Source: Amia ocellicauda (lineage: Eukaryota > Chordata > Actinopteri > Amiiformes > Amiidae). Taken from it: a DNA stretch of 64,000 bases. The notes beneath the pieces are model-generated. The model ran no database searches and had not been told where the DNA came from. It saw nothing but the letters and a program-made list of their open reading frames with translations. This document shows positions 15,909 through 29,904 of the stretch, in pieces. The stretch is from contig NC_089851.1 of NCBI RefSeq assembly GCF_036373705.1, forward strand, positions 56,393,497 through 56,457,496, read 5' to 3'. Numbering within the stretch: the first letter of the stretch is position 1; the number at the start of each line of letters is the position of its first letter. The position numbers were made by a program, and so were the translations under genes.

Positions 15909-18900
15909 GACTCTCGATATCTAACTCTCTTGCTTGCTATCGCTCCCCCAATGGTCAGTAGCATAGTAGCATAACAGCAGATCACCGACCACTGTCAATC
16001 AGATGCTTGCCTTGCCGTCCATCCATCCATCCATCTATCTATCTATCTATCAATGACTCTCGATATCTAACTCTCTTGCTTGCTATCGCTCCCCCAATGG
16101 TCAGTAGCATTGTAGCATAACAGCAGATCACGGACCACTGTCAATCAGATGCTTGCCTTGCCGTCCATCCATCCATCTATCTATCTATCTATCTATGACT
16201 CTCGATATCCTCTCTTGCTTGCTATCGCTCCCCCAATGGTCAGTAGCATAGTAGCATAACAGCAGATCGCGGACCACTGTCAATCAGATGCTTGCCTTGC
16301 CGTCCATCCATCTATCTATCTATCTTTCTATGACTCTTGATATCTAACTCTCTTGCTTGCTATCGCTCCCCCAATGGTCAGTAGCATAGTAGCATAACAG
16401 CAAATCACGGACCACTGTCAATCAGATGCTTGCCTTGCCATCCATCCATCTATCTATCTATCTATCTATCTATGACTCTTGATATCTAACTCTCTTGCTT
16501 GCTATCGCTCCCCCAATGGTCAGTAGCATAGTAGCATAACAGCAGATCACGGACCACTGTCAATCAGATGCTTGCCTTGCCGTCCATCTATCCATCCATC
16601 TATCTATCTATGACTCTTGATATCTAACTCTCTTGCTTGTTATCGCTCCCCCAATGGTAAGTAGCATAGTAGCATAACAGCAGATCACGGACCACTGTCA
16701 ATCAGATGCTTGCCTTGCCGTCCATCCATCCATCTATCTATCTATCTATCTATGACTCTCGATATCCTCTCTTGCTTGCTATCGCTCCCCCAATGGTCAG
16801 TAGCATAGTAGCATAACAGCAGATCACGGACCACTGTCAATCAGATGCTTGCCTTGCCGTCCATCCATCCATCTATCTATCTATCTATCTATGACTCTTG
16901 ATATCTAACTCTCTTGCTTGCTATCGCTCCCCCAATGGTCAGTAGCATTGTAGCATAACAGCAGATCACGGACCACTGTCAATCAGATGCTTGCCTTGCC
17001 GTCCATCCATCCATCTATCTATCTATCTATCTATCTATGACTCTCGATATCTAACTCTCTTGCTTGCTATCGCTCCCCCAATGGTCAGTAGCATAGTAGC
17101 ATAACAGCAGATCACGGACCACTGTCAATCAGATGCTTGCCTTGCCGTCCATCCATCTATCTATCTATCTATCTATGACTCTTGATATCTAACTCTCTTG
17201 CTTGCTATCGCTTCCCCAATGACAGTAGCATAGTAGCATAACAGCAGATCACGGACCACTGTCAATCAGATGCTTGCCTTGCCGTCCATCCATCCATCTC
17301 TCTATTTCTCTATCTATCTATGACTCTTGATATCTAACTCTCTTGCTTGCTATCGCTCCCCCAATGGTCAGTAGCATAGTAGCATAACAGCAGATCACGG
17401 ACCACTGTCAATCAGATGCTTGCCTTGCCGTCCATCCATCCATCCATCTATCTATCTATCTATCTATGACTCTTGATATCTAACTCTCTTGCTTGCAATC
17501 GCTCCCCCAATGGTCAGTAGCATAGTAGCATAACAGCAGATCACGGACCACTGTCAATCAGATGCTTGCCTTGCCGTCCATCCATCTATCTATCTATCTA
17601 TCTATTTATGACTCTCGATATCTAACTCTCTTGCTTGCTATCGCTCCCCCAATGGTCAGTAGCATTGTAGCATAACAGCAGATCACGGACCACTGTCAAT
17701 CAGATGCTTGCCTTGCCATCCATCCATCCATCTATCTATCTATCTATCTATGACTCTCGATATCTAACTCTCTTACTTGCTTTCGTTTACCCAATGGTCA
17801 GTAGCATAGTAGCATAACAGCAGATCACGGACCACTGTCAATCAGGTGCTTGCCTTGCCGTCCATCCATCCATCTATCTATCTATCTATCTATGACTCTC
17901 GATATCTAACTCTCTTACTTGCTTTCGTTTACCCAATGGTCAGTAGCATAGTAGCATAACAGCAGATCACGGACCACTGTCAATCAGGTGCTTGCCTTGC
18001 CGTCCATCCATCCATCCATCTATCTATCTATCTATCTATCAATGACTCTCGATATCTAACTCTCTTGCTTGCTATCGCTCCCCCAATGGTCAGTAGCATT
18101 GTAGCATAACAGCAGATCACGGACCACTGTCAATCAGATGCTGGCCTTGCCGTCCATCCATCCATCTATCTATCTATCTATCTTTGACTCTTGATATCTA
18201 ACTCTCTTGCTTGCTATCGCTCCCCCAATGGTCAGTAGCATTGTAGCATAACAGCAGATCACGGACCACTGTCAATCGGATGCTTGCCTTGCCGTCCATC
18301 CATCCATCTATCTATCTATCTATCTAAGACTCTTGATATCTAACTCTCTTGCTTGCTATCGCTCCCCCAATGGTCAGTAGCATAGTATCATAACAGCAGA
18401 TCACGGACCACTGTCAATCAGATGCTTGCCTTGCCGTCCATCCATCCATCTATCTATCTATCTATCTATCTATGACTCTTGATATCTAACTCTCTTGCTT
18501 GCTATCGCTCCCCCAATGGTCAGTAGCATTGTAGCATAAGAGCAGATCACGGACCACTGTCAATCAGATGCTTGCCTTGCCGTCCATCCATCCATCTATC
18601 TATCTATCTATCTATCTATGACTCTTGATATCTAACTCTCTTACTTGCTTTCGCTCACCCAATGGTCAGTAGCATAGTAGCATAACAGCAGATCACGGAC
18701 CACTGTCAATCAGATGCTTGCCTTGCCGTCCATCCATCCATCTATCTATCTATCTATCTATGACTCTTGATATCTAACTCTTTTGCTTGCTATCGCTCCC
18801 CCAATGGTCAGTAGCATTGTAGCATAACAGCAGATCACGGACCACTGTCAATCAGATGCTTGCCTTTCCGTCCATACATCCATCCATCTATCTATCTATC

Positions 18901-21455
18901 TATCAATGACTCTCGATATCTAACTCTCTTGCTTGCTATCGCTCCCCCAATGGTCAGTAGCATAGTAGCATAACAGCAGATCACGGACCACTGTCAATCA
19001 GATGCTTGCCTTGCCGTCCATCCATCCATCCATCTATCTATCTATGACTCTTGATATCTAACTCTCTTGCTTGCTATCGCTCCCCCAATGGTCAGTAGCA
19101 TAGTAGCATAACAGCAGATCACGGACCACTGTCAATCAGATGCTTGCCTTGCCGTCCATCCATCCATATATCTATCTATCTATCTACGACTCTTGATATC
19201 TAACTCTCTTGCTTGCTATCGCTCCCCCAATGGTCAGTAGCATAGTATCATAACAGCAGATCACGGACCACTGTCAATCAGATGCTTGCCTTGCCGTCCA
19301 TCCATCCATCTATCTATCTATCTATCTATGACTCTTGATATCTAACTCTCTTGCTTGCTATCGCTCCCCCAATGGTCAGTAGCATAGTAGCATAACAGCA
19401 GATCACGGACCACTGTCAATCAGATGCTTGCCTTGCCGTCCATCCATCCATCTATCTATCTATCTATCTATGACTCTTGATATCTAACTCTCTTGCTTGC
19501 TATCGCTCCCCCAATGGTCAGTAGCATTGTAGCATAACAGCAGATCACGGACCCACTGTCAATCAGATGCTTGCCTTTCCGTCCATCCATCCATCCATCT
19601 ATCTATCTATCTATCTATGACTCTCGATATCTAACTCTCTTGCTTGCTATCGCTCCCCCAATGGTCAGTAGCATAGTAGCATAACAGCAGATCACGGACC
19701 ACTGTCAATCAGATGCTTGCCTTGCCGTCCATCCATCCATCCATCTATCTATCTATGACTCTTGATATCTAACTCTCTTGCTTGCTATCGCTCCCCCAAT
19801 GGTCAGTAGCATAGTAGCATAACAGCAGATCACGGACCACTGTCAATCAGATGCTTGCCTTGCCGTCCATCCATCCATCTATCTATCTATCTATCTATCT
19901 ATGACTCTTGATATCTAACTCTCTTACTTGCTTTCGCTCACCCAATGGTCAGTAGCATAGTAGCATAACAGCAGATCACGGACCACTGTCAATCAGATGC
20001 TTGCCTTGCCGTCCATCCATCCATCTATCTATCTATCTATCTATGACTCTTGATATCTAACTCTCTTGCTTGCTATCGCTCCCCCAATGGTCAGTAGCAT
20101 AGTAGCATAACAGCAGATCACGGACCACTGTCAATCAGATGCTTGCCTTTCCGTCCATCCATCCATCCATCTATCTATCTATCTATCAATGACTCTCGAT
20201 ATCTAACTCTCTTGCTTGCTATCGCTCCCCCAATGGTCAGTAGCATAGTAGCATAACAGCAGATCACGGACCACTGTCAATCAGATGCTTGCCTTGCCGT
20301 CCATCCATCCATCCATCTATCTATCTATCTATGACTCTCGATATCTAACTCTCTTACTTGCTTTCGCTCACCCAATGGTCAGTAGCATAGTAGCATAACA
20401 GCAGATCACGGACCACTGTCAATCAGGTGCTTGCCTTGCCGTCCATCCATCCATCTATCTATCTATCTATCTATGACTCTTGATATCTAACTCTCTTGCT
20501 TGCTATCGCTCCCCCAATGGTCAGTAGCATTGTAGCATAACAGCAGATCACGGACCCACTGTCAATCAGATGCTTGCCTTTCCGTCCATCCATCCATCCA
20601 TCTATCTATCTATCTATCTATGACTCTCGATATCTAACTCTCTTGCTTGCTATCGCTCCCCCAATGGTCAGTAGCATAGTAGCATAACAGCAGATCACGG
20701 ACCACTGTCAATCAGATGCTTGCCTTGCCGTCCATCCATCCATCCATCTATCTATCTATGACTCTTGATATCTAACTCTCTTGCTTGCTATCGCTCCCCC
20801 AATGGTCAGTAGCATAGTAGCATAACAGCAGATCACGGACCACTGTCAATCAGATGCTTGCCTTGCCGTCCATCCATCCATCTATCTATCTATCTATCTA
20901 TCTATGACTCTTGATATCTAACTCTCTTACTTGCTTTCGCTCACCCAATGGTCAGTAGCATAGTAGCATAACAGCAGATCACGGACCACTGTCAATCAGA
21001 TGCTTGCCTTGCCGTCCATCCATCCATCTATCTATCTATCTATCTATGACTCTTGATATCTAACTCTCTTGCTTGCTATCGCTCCCCCAATGGTCAGTAG
21101 CATAGTAGCATAACAGCAGATCACGGACCACTGTCAATCAGATGCTTGCCTTTCCGTCCATCCATCCATCCATCTATCTATCTATCTATCAATGACTCTC
21201 GATATCTAACTCTCTTGCTTGCTATCGCTCCCCCAATGGTCAGTAGCATAGTAGCATAACAGCAGATCACGGACCACTGTCAATCAGATGCTTGCCTTGC
21301 CGTCCATCCATCCATCCATCTATCTATCTATCTATGACTCTCGATATCTAACTCTCTTACTTGCTTTCGCTCACCCAATGGTCAGTAGCATAGTAGCATA
21401 ACAGCAGATCACGGACCACTGTCAATCAGGTGCTTGCCTTGCCGTCCATCCATCC

Positions 21456-21541
<86 letters not shown>

Positions 21542-23070
21542 GACTCTCGATATCTAACTCTCTTGCTTGCTATCGCTCCCCCAATGGTCAGTAGCATAGT
21601 AGCATAACAGCAGATCACCGACCACTGTCAATCAGATGCTTGCCTTGCCGTCCATCCATCCATCCATCTATCTATCTATCTATCAATGACTCTCGATATC
21701 TAACTCTCTTGCTTGCTATCGCTCCCCCAATGGTCAGTAGCATTGTAGCATAACAGCAGATCACGGACCACTGTCAATCAGATGCTTGCCTTGCCGTCCA
21801 TCCATCCATCTATCTATCTATCTATCTATGACTCTCGATATCCTCTCTTGCTTGCTATCGCTCCCCCAATGGTCAGTAGCATAGTAGCATAACAGCAGAT
21901 CGCGGACCACTGTCAATCAGATGCTTGCCTTGCCGTCCATCCATCTATCTATCTATCTTTCTATGACTCTTGATATCTAACTCTCTTGCTTGCTATCGCT
22001 CCCCCAATGGTCAGTAGCATAGTAGCATAACAGCAAATCACGGACCACTGTCAATCAGATGCTTGCCTTGCCATCCATCCATCTATCTATCTATCTATCT
22101 ATCTATGACTCTTGATATCTAACTCTCTTGCTTGCTATCGCTCCCCCAATGGTCAGTAGCATAGTAGCATAACAGCAGATCACGGACCACTGTCAATCAG
22201 ATGCTTGCCTTGCCGTCCATCTATCCATCCATCTATCTATCTATGACTCTTGATATCTAACTCTCTTGCTTGTTATCGCTCCCCCAATGGTAAGTAGCAT
22301 AGTAGCATAACAGCAGATCACGGACCACTGTCAATCAGATGCTTGCCTTGCCGTCCATCCATCCATCTATCTATCTATCTATCTATGACTCTCGATATCC
22401 TCTCTTGCTTGCTATCGCTCCCCCAATGGTCAGTAGCATAGTAGCATAACAGCAGATCACGGACCACTGTCAATCAGATGCTTGCCTTGCCGTCCATCCA
22501 TCCATCTATCTATCTATCTATCTATGACTCTTGATATCTAACTCTCTTGCTTGCTATCGCTCCCCCAATGGTCAGTAGCATTGTAGCATAACAGCAGATC
22601 ACGGACCACTGTCAATCAGATGCTTGCCTTGCCGTCCATCCATCCATCTATCTATCTATCTATCTATCTATGACTCTCGATATCTAACTCTCTTGCTTGC
22701 TATCGCTCCCCCAATGGTCAGTAGCATAGTAGCATAACAGCAGATCACGGACCACTGTCAATCAGATGCTTGCCTTGCCGTCCATCCATCTATCTATCTA
22801 TCTATCTATGACTCTTGATATCTAACTCTCTTGCTTGCTATCGCTTCCCCAATGACAGTAGCATAGTAGCATAACAGCAGATCACGGACCACTGTCAATC
22901 AGATGCTTGCCTTGCCGTCCATCCATCCATCTCTCTATTTCTCTATCTATCTATGACTCTTGATATCTAACTCTCTTGCTTGCTATCGCTCCCCCAATGG
23001 TCAGTAGCATAGTAGCATAACAGCAGATCACGGACCACTGTCAATCAGATGCTTGCCTTGCCGTCCATCC
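12951..23070 (+). repeat. Zone of about 2.75-kb higher-order repeats (type B)
   Basis: Rare marker monomers recur in the same order. A long CTAT run lies at about 13,080-13,160, 15,841-15,908 and 21,465-21,540. A core with GATATCCTCTC followed by CAGATCGCGG lies near 13,520, 16,268 and 21,901. The CTCTCTATTTCTC tail lies near 14,550, 17,297 and 22,930. The first two blocks are about 2.75 kb apart and the third about 5.63 kb further. CTTTCGCTCACCC and CTTTCGTTTACCC core variants are confined to this type. Confidence 0.8.
13080..13160 (+). repeat. Expanded (CTAT)n run in one monomer
   Basis: About 20 CTAT units replace the usual 4-6. Similar expansions occur at about 15,841-15,908, 21,465-21,540, 30,590-30,668, 38,320-38,410, 62,965-63,021 and 63,437-63,480. 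The first three mark equivalent positions of the 2.75-kb unit. The 30.6 and 38.3 kb examples directly follow the two tRNA cassettes. Confidence 0.9.
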
Positions 23071-26000
23071 ATCCATCCATCTATCTATCTATCTATCTAT
23101 GACTCTTGATATCTAACTCTCTTGCTTACAATCGCTCCCCCAATGGTCAGTAGCATAGTAGCATAACAGCAGATCACGGACCACTGTCAATCAGATGCTT
23201 GCCTTGCCGTCCATCCATCTATCTATCTATCTATCTATGACTCTTGATATCTAACTCTCTTGCTTGCTATCGCTCCCCCAATGGTCAGTAGCATAGTAGC
23301 ATAACAGCAGATCACGGACCACTGTCAATCAGATGCTTGCCTTGCCGTCCATCCATCCATCTATCTATCTATCTATCTATGACTCTTGATATCTAACTCT
23401 CTTGCTTGCTATCGCTCCCCCAATGGTCAGTAGCATAGTAGCATAACAGCAGATCACGGACCACTGTCAATCAGATGCTTGCCTTGCCGTCCATCCATCC
23501 ATCTCTCTATTTCTCTATCTATCTATGACTCTTGATATCTAACTCTCTTGCTTGCTATCGCTCCCCCAATGGTCAGTAGCATAGTAGCATAACAGCAGAT
23601 CACGGACCACTGTCAATCAGATGCTTGCCTTGCCGTCCATCCATCCATCCATCTATCTATCTATCTATCTATGACTCTTGATATCTAACTCTCTTGCTTA
23701 CAATCGCTCCCCCAATGGTCAGTAGCATAGTAGCATAACAGCAGATCACGGACCACTGTCAATCAGATGCTTGCCTTGCCGTCCATCCATCTATCTATCT
23801 ATCTATCTATGACTCTTGATATCTAACTCTCTTGCTTGCTATCGCTTCCCCAATGACAGTAGCATAGTAGCATAACAGCAGATCACGGACCACTGTCAAT
23901 CAGATGCTTGCCTTGCCGTCCATCCATCCATCTATCTATCTATCTATCTATCTATGACTCTTGATATCTAACTCTCTTGCTTGCTATCGCTCCCCCAATG
24001 GTCAGTAGCATAGTAGCATAACAGCAGATCACGGACCACTGTCAATCAGATGCTTGCCTTGCCGTCCATCCATCCATCCATCTATCTATCTATCTATCTA
24101 TGACTCTTGATATCTAACTCTCTAGCTTGCTATCGCTCCCCCAATGGTCAGTAGCATAGTAGCATAACAGCAGATCACGGACCACTGTCAATCAGATGCT
24201 TGCCTTGCCGTCCATCTATCCATCCATCTATCTATCTATGACTCTTGATATCTAACTCTCTTGCTTGTTATCGCTCCCCCGATGGTAAGTAGCATAGTAG
24301 CATAACAGCAGATCACGGACCACTGTCAATCAGATGCTTGCCTTGCCGTCCATCCATCCATCTATCTATCTATCTATCTATGACTCTCGATATCCTCTCT
24401 TGCTTGCTATCGCTCCCCCAATGGTCAGTAGCATAGTAGCATAACAGCAGATCACGGACCACTGTCAATCAGATGCTTGCCTTGCCGTCCATCCATCCAT
24501 CTATCTATCTATCTATCTATGACTCTTGATATCTAACTCTCTTGCTTGCTATCGCTCCCCCAATGGTCAGTAGCATTGTAGCATAACAGCAGATCACGGA
24601 CCACTGTCAATCAGATGCTTGCCTTGCCGTCCATCCATCCATCTATCTATCTATCTATCTATCTATGACTCTCGATATCTAACTCTCTTGCTTGCTATCG
24701 CTCCCCCAATGGTCAGTAGCATAGTAGCATAACAGCAGATCACGGACCACTGTCAATCAGATGCTTGCCTTGCCGTCCATCCATCTATCTATCTATCTAT
24801 CTATGACTCTTGATATCTAACTCTCTTGCTTGCTATCGCTTCCCCAATGACAGTAGCATAGTAGCATAACAGCAGATCACGGACCACTGTCAATCAGATG
24901 CTTGCCTTGCCGTCCATCCATCCATCTCTCTATTTCTCTATCTATCTATGACTCTTGATATCTAACTCTCTTGCTTGCTATCGCTCCCCCAATGGTCAGT
25001 AGCATAGTAGCATAACAGCAGATCACGGACCACTGTCAATCAGATGCTTGCCTTGCCGTCCATCCATCCATCCATCTATCTATCTATCTATCTATGACTC
25101 TTGATATCTAACTCTCTTGCTTACAATCGCTCCCCCAATGGTCAGTAGCATAGTAGCATAACAGCAGATCACGGACCACTGTCAATCAGATGCTTGCCTT
25201 GCCGTCCATCCATCTATCTATCTATCTATCTATGACTCTTGATATCTAACTCTCTTGCTTGCTATCGCTCCCCCAATGGTCAGTAGCATAGTAGCATAAC
25301 AGCAGATCACGGACCACTGTCAATCAGATGCTTGCCTTGCCGTCCATCCATCCATCTATCTATCTATCTATCTATGACTCTTGATATCTAACTCTCTTGC
25401 TTGCTATCGCTCCCCCAATGGTCAGTAGCATAGTAGCATAACAGCAGATCACGGACCACTGTCAATCAGATGCTTGCCTTGCCGTCCATCCATCCATCTA
25501 TCTATCTATCTATCTATGACTCTTGATATCTAACTCTCTTGCTTGCTATCGCTCCCCCAATGGTCAGTAGCATTGTAGCATAACAGCAGATCACGGACCA
25601 CTGTCAATCAGATGCTTGCCTTGCCGTCCATCCATCCATCTATCTATCTATCTATCTATGACTCTCGATATCTAACTCTCTTGCTTGCTATCGCTCCCCC
25701 AATGGTCAGTAGCATAGTAGCATAACAGCAGATCACGGACCACTGTCAATCAGATGCTTGCCTTGCCGTCCATCCATCTATCTATCTATCTATCTATGAC
25801 TCTTGATATCTAACTCTCTTGCTTGCTATCGCTTCCCCAATGACAGTAGCATAGTAGCATAACAGCAGATCACGGACCACTGTCAATCAGATGCTTGCCT
25901 TGCCGTCCATCCATCCATCTATCTATCTATCTATCTATCTATCTATGACTCTTGATATCTAACTCTCTTGCTTGCTATCGCTCCCCCAATGGTCAGTAGC

Positions 26001-26779
26001 ATAGTAGCATAACAGCAGATCACGGACCACTGTCAATCAGATGCTTGCCTTGCCGTCCATCCATCCATCCATCTATCTATCTATCTATCTATGACTCTTG
26101 ATATCTAACTCTCTAGCTTGCTATCGCTCCCCCAATGGTCAGTAGCATAGTAGCATAACAGCAGATCACGGACCACTGTCAATCAGATGCTTGCCTTGCC
26201 GTCCATCTATCCATCCATCTATCTATCTATGACTCTTGATATCTAACTCTCTTGCTTGTTATCGCTCCCCCGATGGTAAGTAGCATAGTAGCATAACAGC
26301 AGATCACGGACCACTGTCAATCAGATGCTTGCCTTGCCGTCCATCCATCCATCTATCTATCTATCTATCTATGACTCTTGATATCTAACTCTCTTGCTTG
26401 CTATCGCTCCCCCAATGGTCAGTAGCATTGTAGCATAACAGCAGATCACGGACCACTGTCAATCAGATGCTTGCCTTGCCGTCCATCCATCCATCTATCT
26501 ATCTATCTATTTATGACTCTCGATATCTAACTCTCTTGCTTGCTATCGCTCCCCCAATGGTAGGTAGCATAGTAGCATAACAGCAGATCACGGACCACTG
26601 TCAATCAGATGCTTGCCTTGCCGTCCATCCATCCATCCATCTATCTATCTATCTATCTATCAATGACTCTCGATATCTAACTCTCTTGCTTGCTATCACT
26701 CCCCCAATGGTCAGTAGCATAGTAGCATAACAGCAGATCACGGACCACTGTCAATCAGATGCTTGCCTTGCCGTCCATC

Positions 26780-28990
26780 CATCTATCTATCTATCTATCT
26801 ATGACTCTTGATATCTAACTCTCTTGCTTGCTATCGCTCCCCCAATGGTCAGTAGCATAGTAGCATAACAGCAGATCACGGACCACTGTCAATCAGATGC
26901 TTGCCTTGCCGTCCATCCATCCATCTATCTATCTATCTATCTATGACTCTTGATATCTAACTCTCTTGCTTGCTATCGCTCCCCCAATGGTCAGTAGCAT
27001 TGTAGCATAACAGCAGATCACGGACCACTGTCAATCGGATGCTTGCCTTGCCGTCCATCCATCCATCTATCTATCTATCTATCTAAGACTCTTGATATCT
27101 AACTCTCTTGCTTGCTATCGCTCCCCCAATGGTCAGTAGCATAGTATCATAACAGCAGATCACGGACCACTGTCAATCAGATGCTTGCCTTGCCATCCAT
27201 CCATCCATCTATCTATCTATCAATCTATGACTCTTGATATCTAACTCTCTTGCTTGCTATCGCTCCCCCAATGGTCAGTAGCATTGTAGCATAACAGCAG
27301 ATCACGGACCACTGTCAATCAGATGCTTGCCTTGCCATCCATCCATCCATCTATCTATCTATCTATCTATGACTCTCGATATCTAACTCTCTTACTTGCT
27401 TTCGTTTACCCAATGGTCAGTAGCATAGTAGCATAACAGCAGATCACGGACCACTGTCAATCAGGTGCTTGCCTTGCCGTCCATCCATCCATCCATCTAT
27501 CTATCTATCTATCTATCAATGACTCTCGATATCTAACTCTCTTGCTTGCTATCGCTCCCCCAATGGTCAGTAGCATTGTAGCATAACAGCAGATCACGGA
27601 CCACTGTCAATCAGATGCTGGCCTTGCCGTCCTTCCATCCATCTATCTATCTATCTATCTTTGACTCTTGATATCTAACTCTCTTGCTTGCTATCGCTCC
27701 CCCAATGGTCAGTAGCATTGTAGCATAACAGCAGATCACGGACCACTGTCAATCGGATGCTTGCCTTGCCGTCCATCCATCCATCTATCTATCTATCTAT
27801 CTAAGACTCTTGATATCTAACTCTCTTGCTTGCTATCGCTCCCCCAATGGTCAGTAGCATAGTATCATAACAGCAGATCACGGACCACTGTCAATCAGAT
27901 GCTTGCCTTGCCATCCATCCATCCATCTATCTATCTATCAATCTATGACTCTTGATATCTAACTCTCTTGCTTGCTATCGCTCCCCCAATGGTCAGTAGC
28001 ATTGTAGCATAACAGCAGATCACGGACCACTGTCAATCAGATGCTTGCCTTGCCATCCATCCATCCATCTATCTATCTATCTATCTATGACTCTCGATAT
28101 CTAACTCTCTTACTTGCTTTCGTTTACCCAATGGTCAGTAGCATAGTAGCATAACAGCAGATCACGGACCACTGTCAATCAGGTGCTTGCCTTGCCGTCC
28201 ATCCATCCATCCATCTATCTATCTATCTATCTATCAATGACTCTCGATATCTAACTCTCTTGCTTGCTATCGCTCCCCCAATGGTCAGTAGCATTGTAGC
28301 ATAACAGCAGATCACGGACCACTGTCAATCAGATGCTGGCCTTGCCGTCCTTCCATCCATCTATCTATCTATCTATCTTTGACTCTTGATATCTAACTCT
28401 CTTGCTTGCTATCGCTCCCCCAATGGTCAGTAGCATTGTAGCATAACAGCAGATCACGGACCACTGTCAATCGGATGCTTGCCTTGCCGTCCATCCATCC
28501 ATCTATCTATCTATCTATCTAAGACTCTTGATATCTAACTCTCTTGCTTGCTATCGCTCCCCCAATGGTCAGTAGCATAGTATCATAACAGCAGATCACG
28601 GACCACTGTCAATCAGATGCTTGCCTTGCCGTCCATCCATCCATCTATCTATCTATCTATCTATCTATGACTCTTGATATCTAACTCTCTTACTTGCTTT
28701 CGCTCACCCAATGGTCAGTAGCATAGTAGCATAACAGCAGATCACGGACCACTGTCAATCAGATGCTTGCCTTGCCGTCCATCCATCCATCTATCTATCT
28801 ATCTATCTATGACTCTTGATATCTAACTCTCTTGCTTGCTATCGCTCCCCCATTGGTCAGTAGCATAGTAGCATAACAGCAGATCACGGACCACTGTCAA
28901 TCAGATGCTTGCCTTGCCGTCCATCCATCCATCTATCTATCTATCTATCTATGACTCTTGATATCTAACTCTCTTGCTTGCTATCGCTCC
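26780..28990 (+). repeat. About 0.72-kb, five-monomer higher-order repeat
   Basis: The CTAAGACTC junction variant recurs at about 27,083, 27,802 and 28,520, a step of 718-719 bp. Between these lie the same ordered variants in each unit (AGTATCATAAC, CAATCTATGAC, CTTTCGTTTACCC, GATGCTGGCC, TCAATCGGATG). The same pair spacing is seen at 35,809 and 36,527 in the duplicated block. This is a recent local amplification nested inside the larger array. Confidence 0.85.
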
Positions 28991-29666
28991 CCCAATGGTC
29001 AGTAGCATTGTAGCATAACAGCAGATCACGGACCCACTGTCAATCAGATGCTTGCCTTGCCGTCCATCCATCCATCTATCTATCTATCTATCTAAGACTC
29101 TTGATATCTAACTCTCTTGCTTGCTATCGCTCCCCCAATGGTCAGTAGCATAGTATCATAACAGCAGATCACGGACCACTGTCAATCAGATGCTTGCCTT
29201 GCCGTCCATCCATCCATCTATCTATCTATCTATCTATCTATGACTCTTGATATCTAACTCTCTTGCTTGCTATCGCTCCCCCAATGGTCAGTAGCATTGT
29301 AGCATAACAGCAGATCATGGACCACTGTCAATCAGATGCTTGCCTTGCCGTCCATCCATCCATCTATCTATCTATCTATCTATGACTCTTGATATCTAAC
29401 TCTCTTACTTGCTTTCAGTCACCCAATGGTCAGTAGCATAGTAGCATAACAGCAGATCACGGACCACTGTCAATCAGATGCTTGCCTTGCCGTCCATCCA
29501 TCCATCTATCTATCTATCTATCTATGACTCTTGATATCTAACTCTCTTGCTTGCTATCGCTCCCCCAATGGTCACGTATGTTGCATTCAATGACAAAGAA
29601 AATCATGTGCTGGAAATGATTTTTGGCAACTGTGAAGGAACTGCACGAGTGCAGTGACCACAACAC

Positions 29667-29740
29667 TTCTCTGTGGTGCAATCAGTCAGTGCGTTTGGCT
29701 GTTAAGTGAAAGGATGTTGGTTCGAATCCACCAAGGGACG
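29667..29740 (+). pseudogene. tRNA-Asn(GTT) relic, cassette 1
   Basis: The 74-nt segment aligns end to end with vertebrate tRNA-Asn. It keeps the anticodon loop CTGTTAA, the D-arm consensus GCAATC and the T loop TTCGAAT, and TTTT follows at 29,745 as a possible Pol III stop. It is damaged: the anticodon stem TTTGG/GTGAA has a G-G mismatch at its loop end plus wobble pairs, acceptor pair 1-72 is T-C and pair 7-66 is G-A. The internal promoter boxes look usable, so it could still be transcribed, but a working tRNA is unlikely. Confidence 0.75.
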
Positions 29741-29904
29741 GCCCACTTTTCCCCCCGCCCCTTGTTATTGTTTCTACTTCTGGCGGTCAGCTTGCCAGAC
29801 TGCGGCTACAGTAACCTTAAGCTGCTTGCTGCGGACGGCCATCTTGCAAAAATGTATTGAGCGTTTAGAAACTTCCTTTCCATTGCCTAGGCCAACATAA
29901 ACCA

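Larger units (their letters stand above)
1..29574 (+). repeat. Satellite array, block A/B (about 205 monomers)
   Basis: Uninterrupted head-to-tail satellite. Each monomer starts at GACTCTCGATATC or GACTCTTGATATC, runs through about 100 bp of nearly invariant core containing CTCCCCCAATGGTCAGTAGC and CAGATCACGGACCACTGTC, and ends in a (CCAT)n(CTAT)n tail. The first starts fall at 15, 161, 307, 453, 599 and 741, giving steps of 146, 146, 146, 146 and 142 bp, so length changes in 4-bp steps set by the tail. Almost every monomer has a GATATC (EcoRV) site. All copies point the same way. No open frame of useful length crosses the core. Type A monomers, often with a CAATG-ending tail, dominate up to about 12,950. 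Type B monomers dominate after that. A centromeric or heterochromatic role is possible but not shown by the sequence. Confidence 0.97.
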
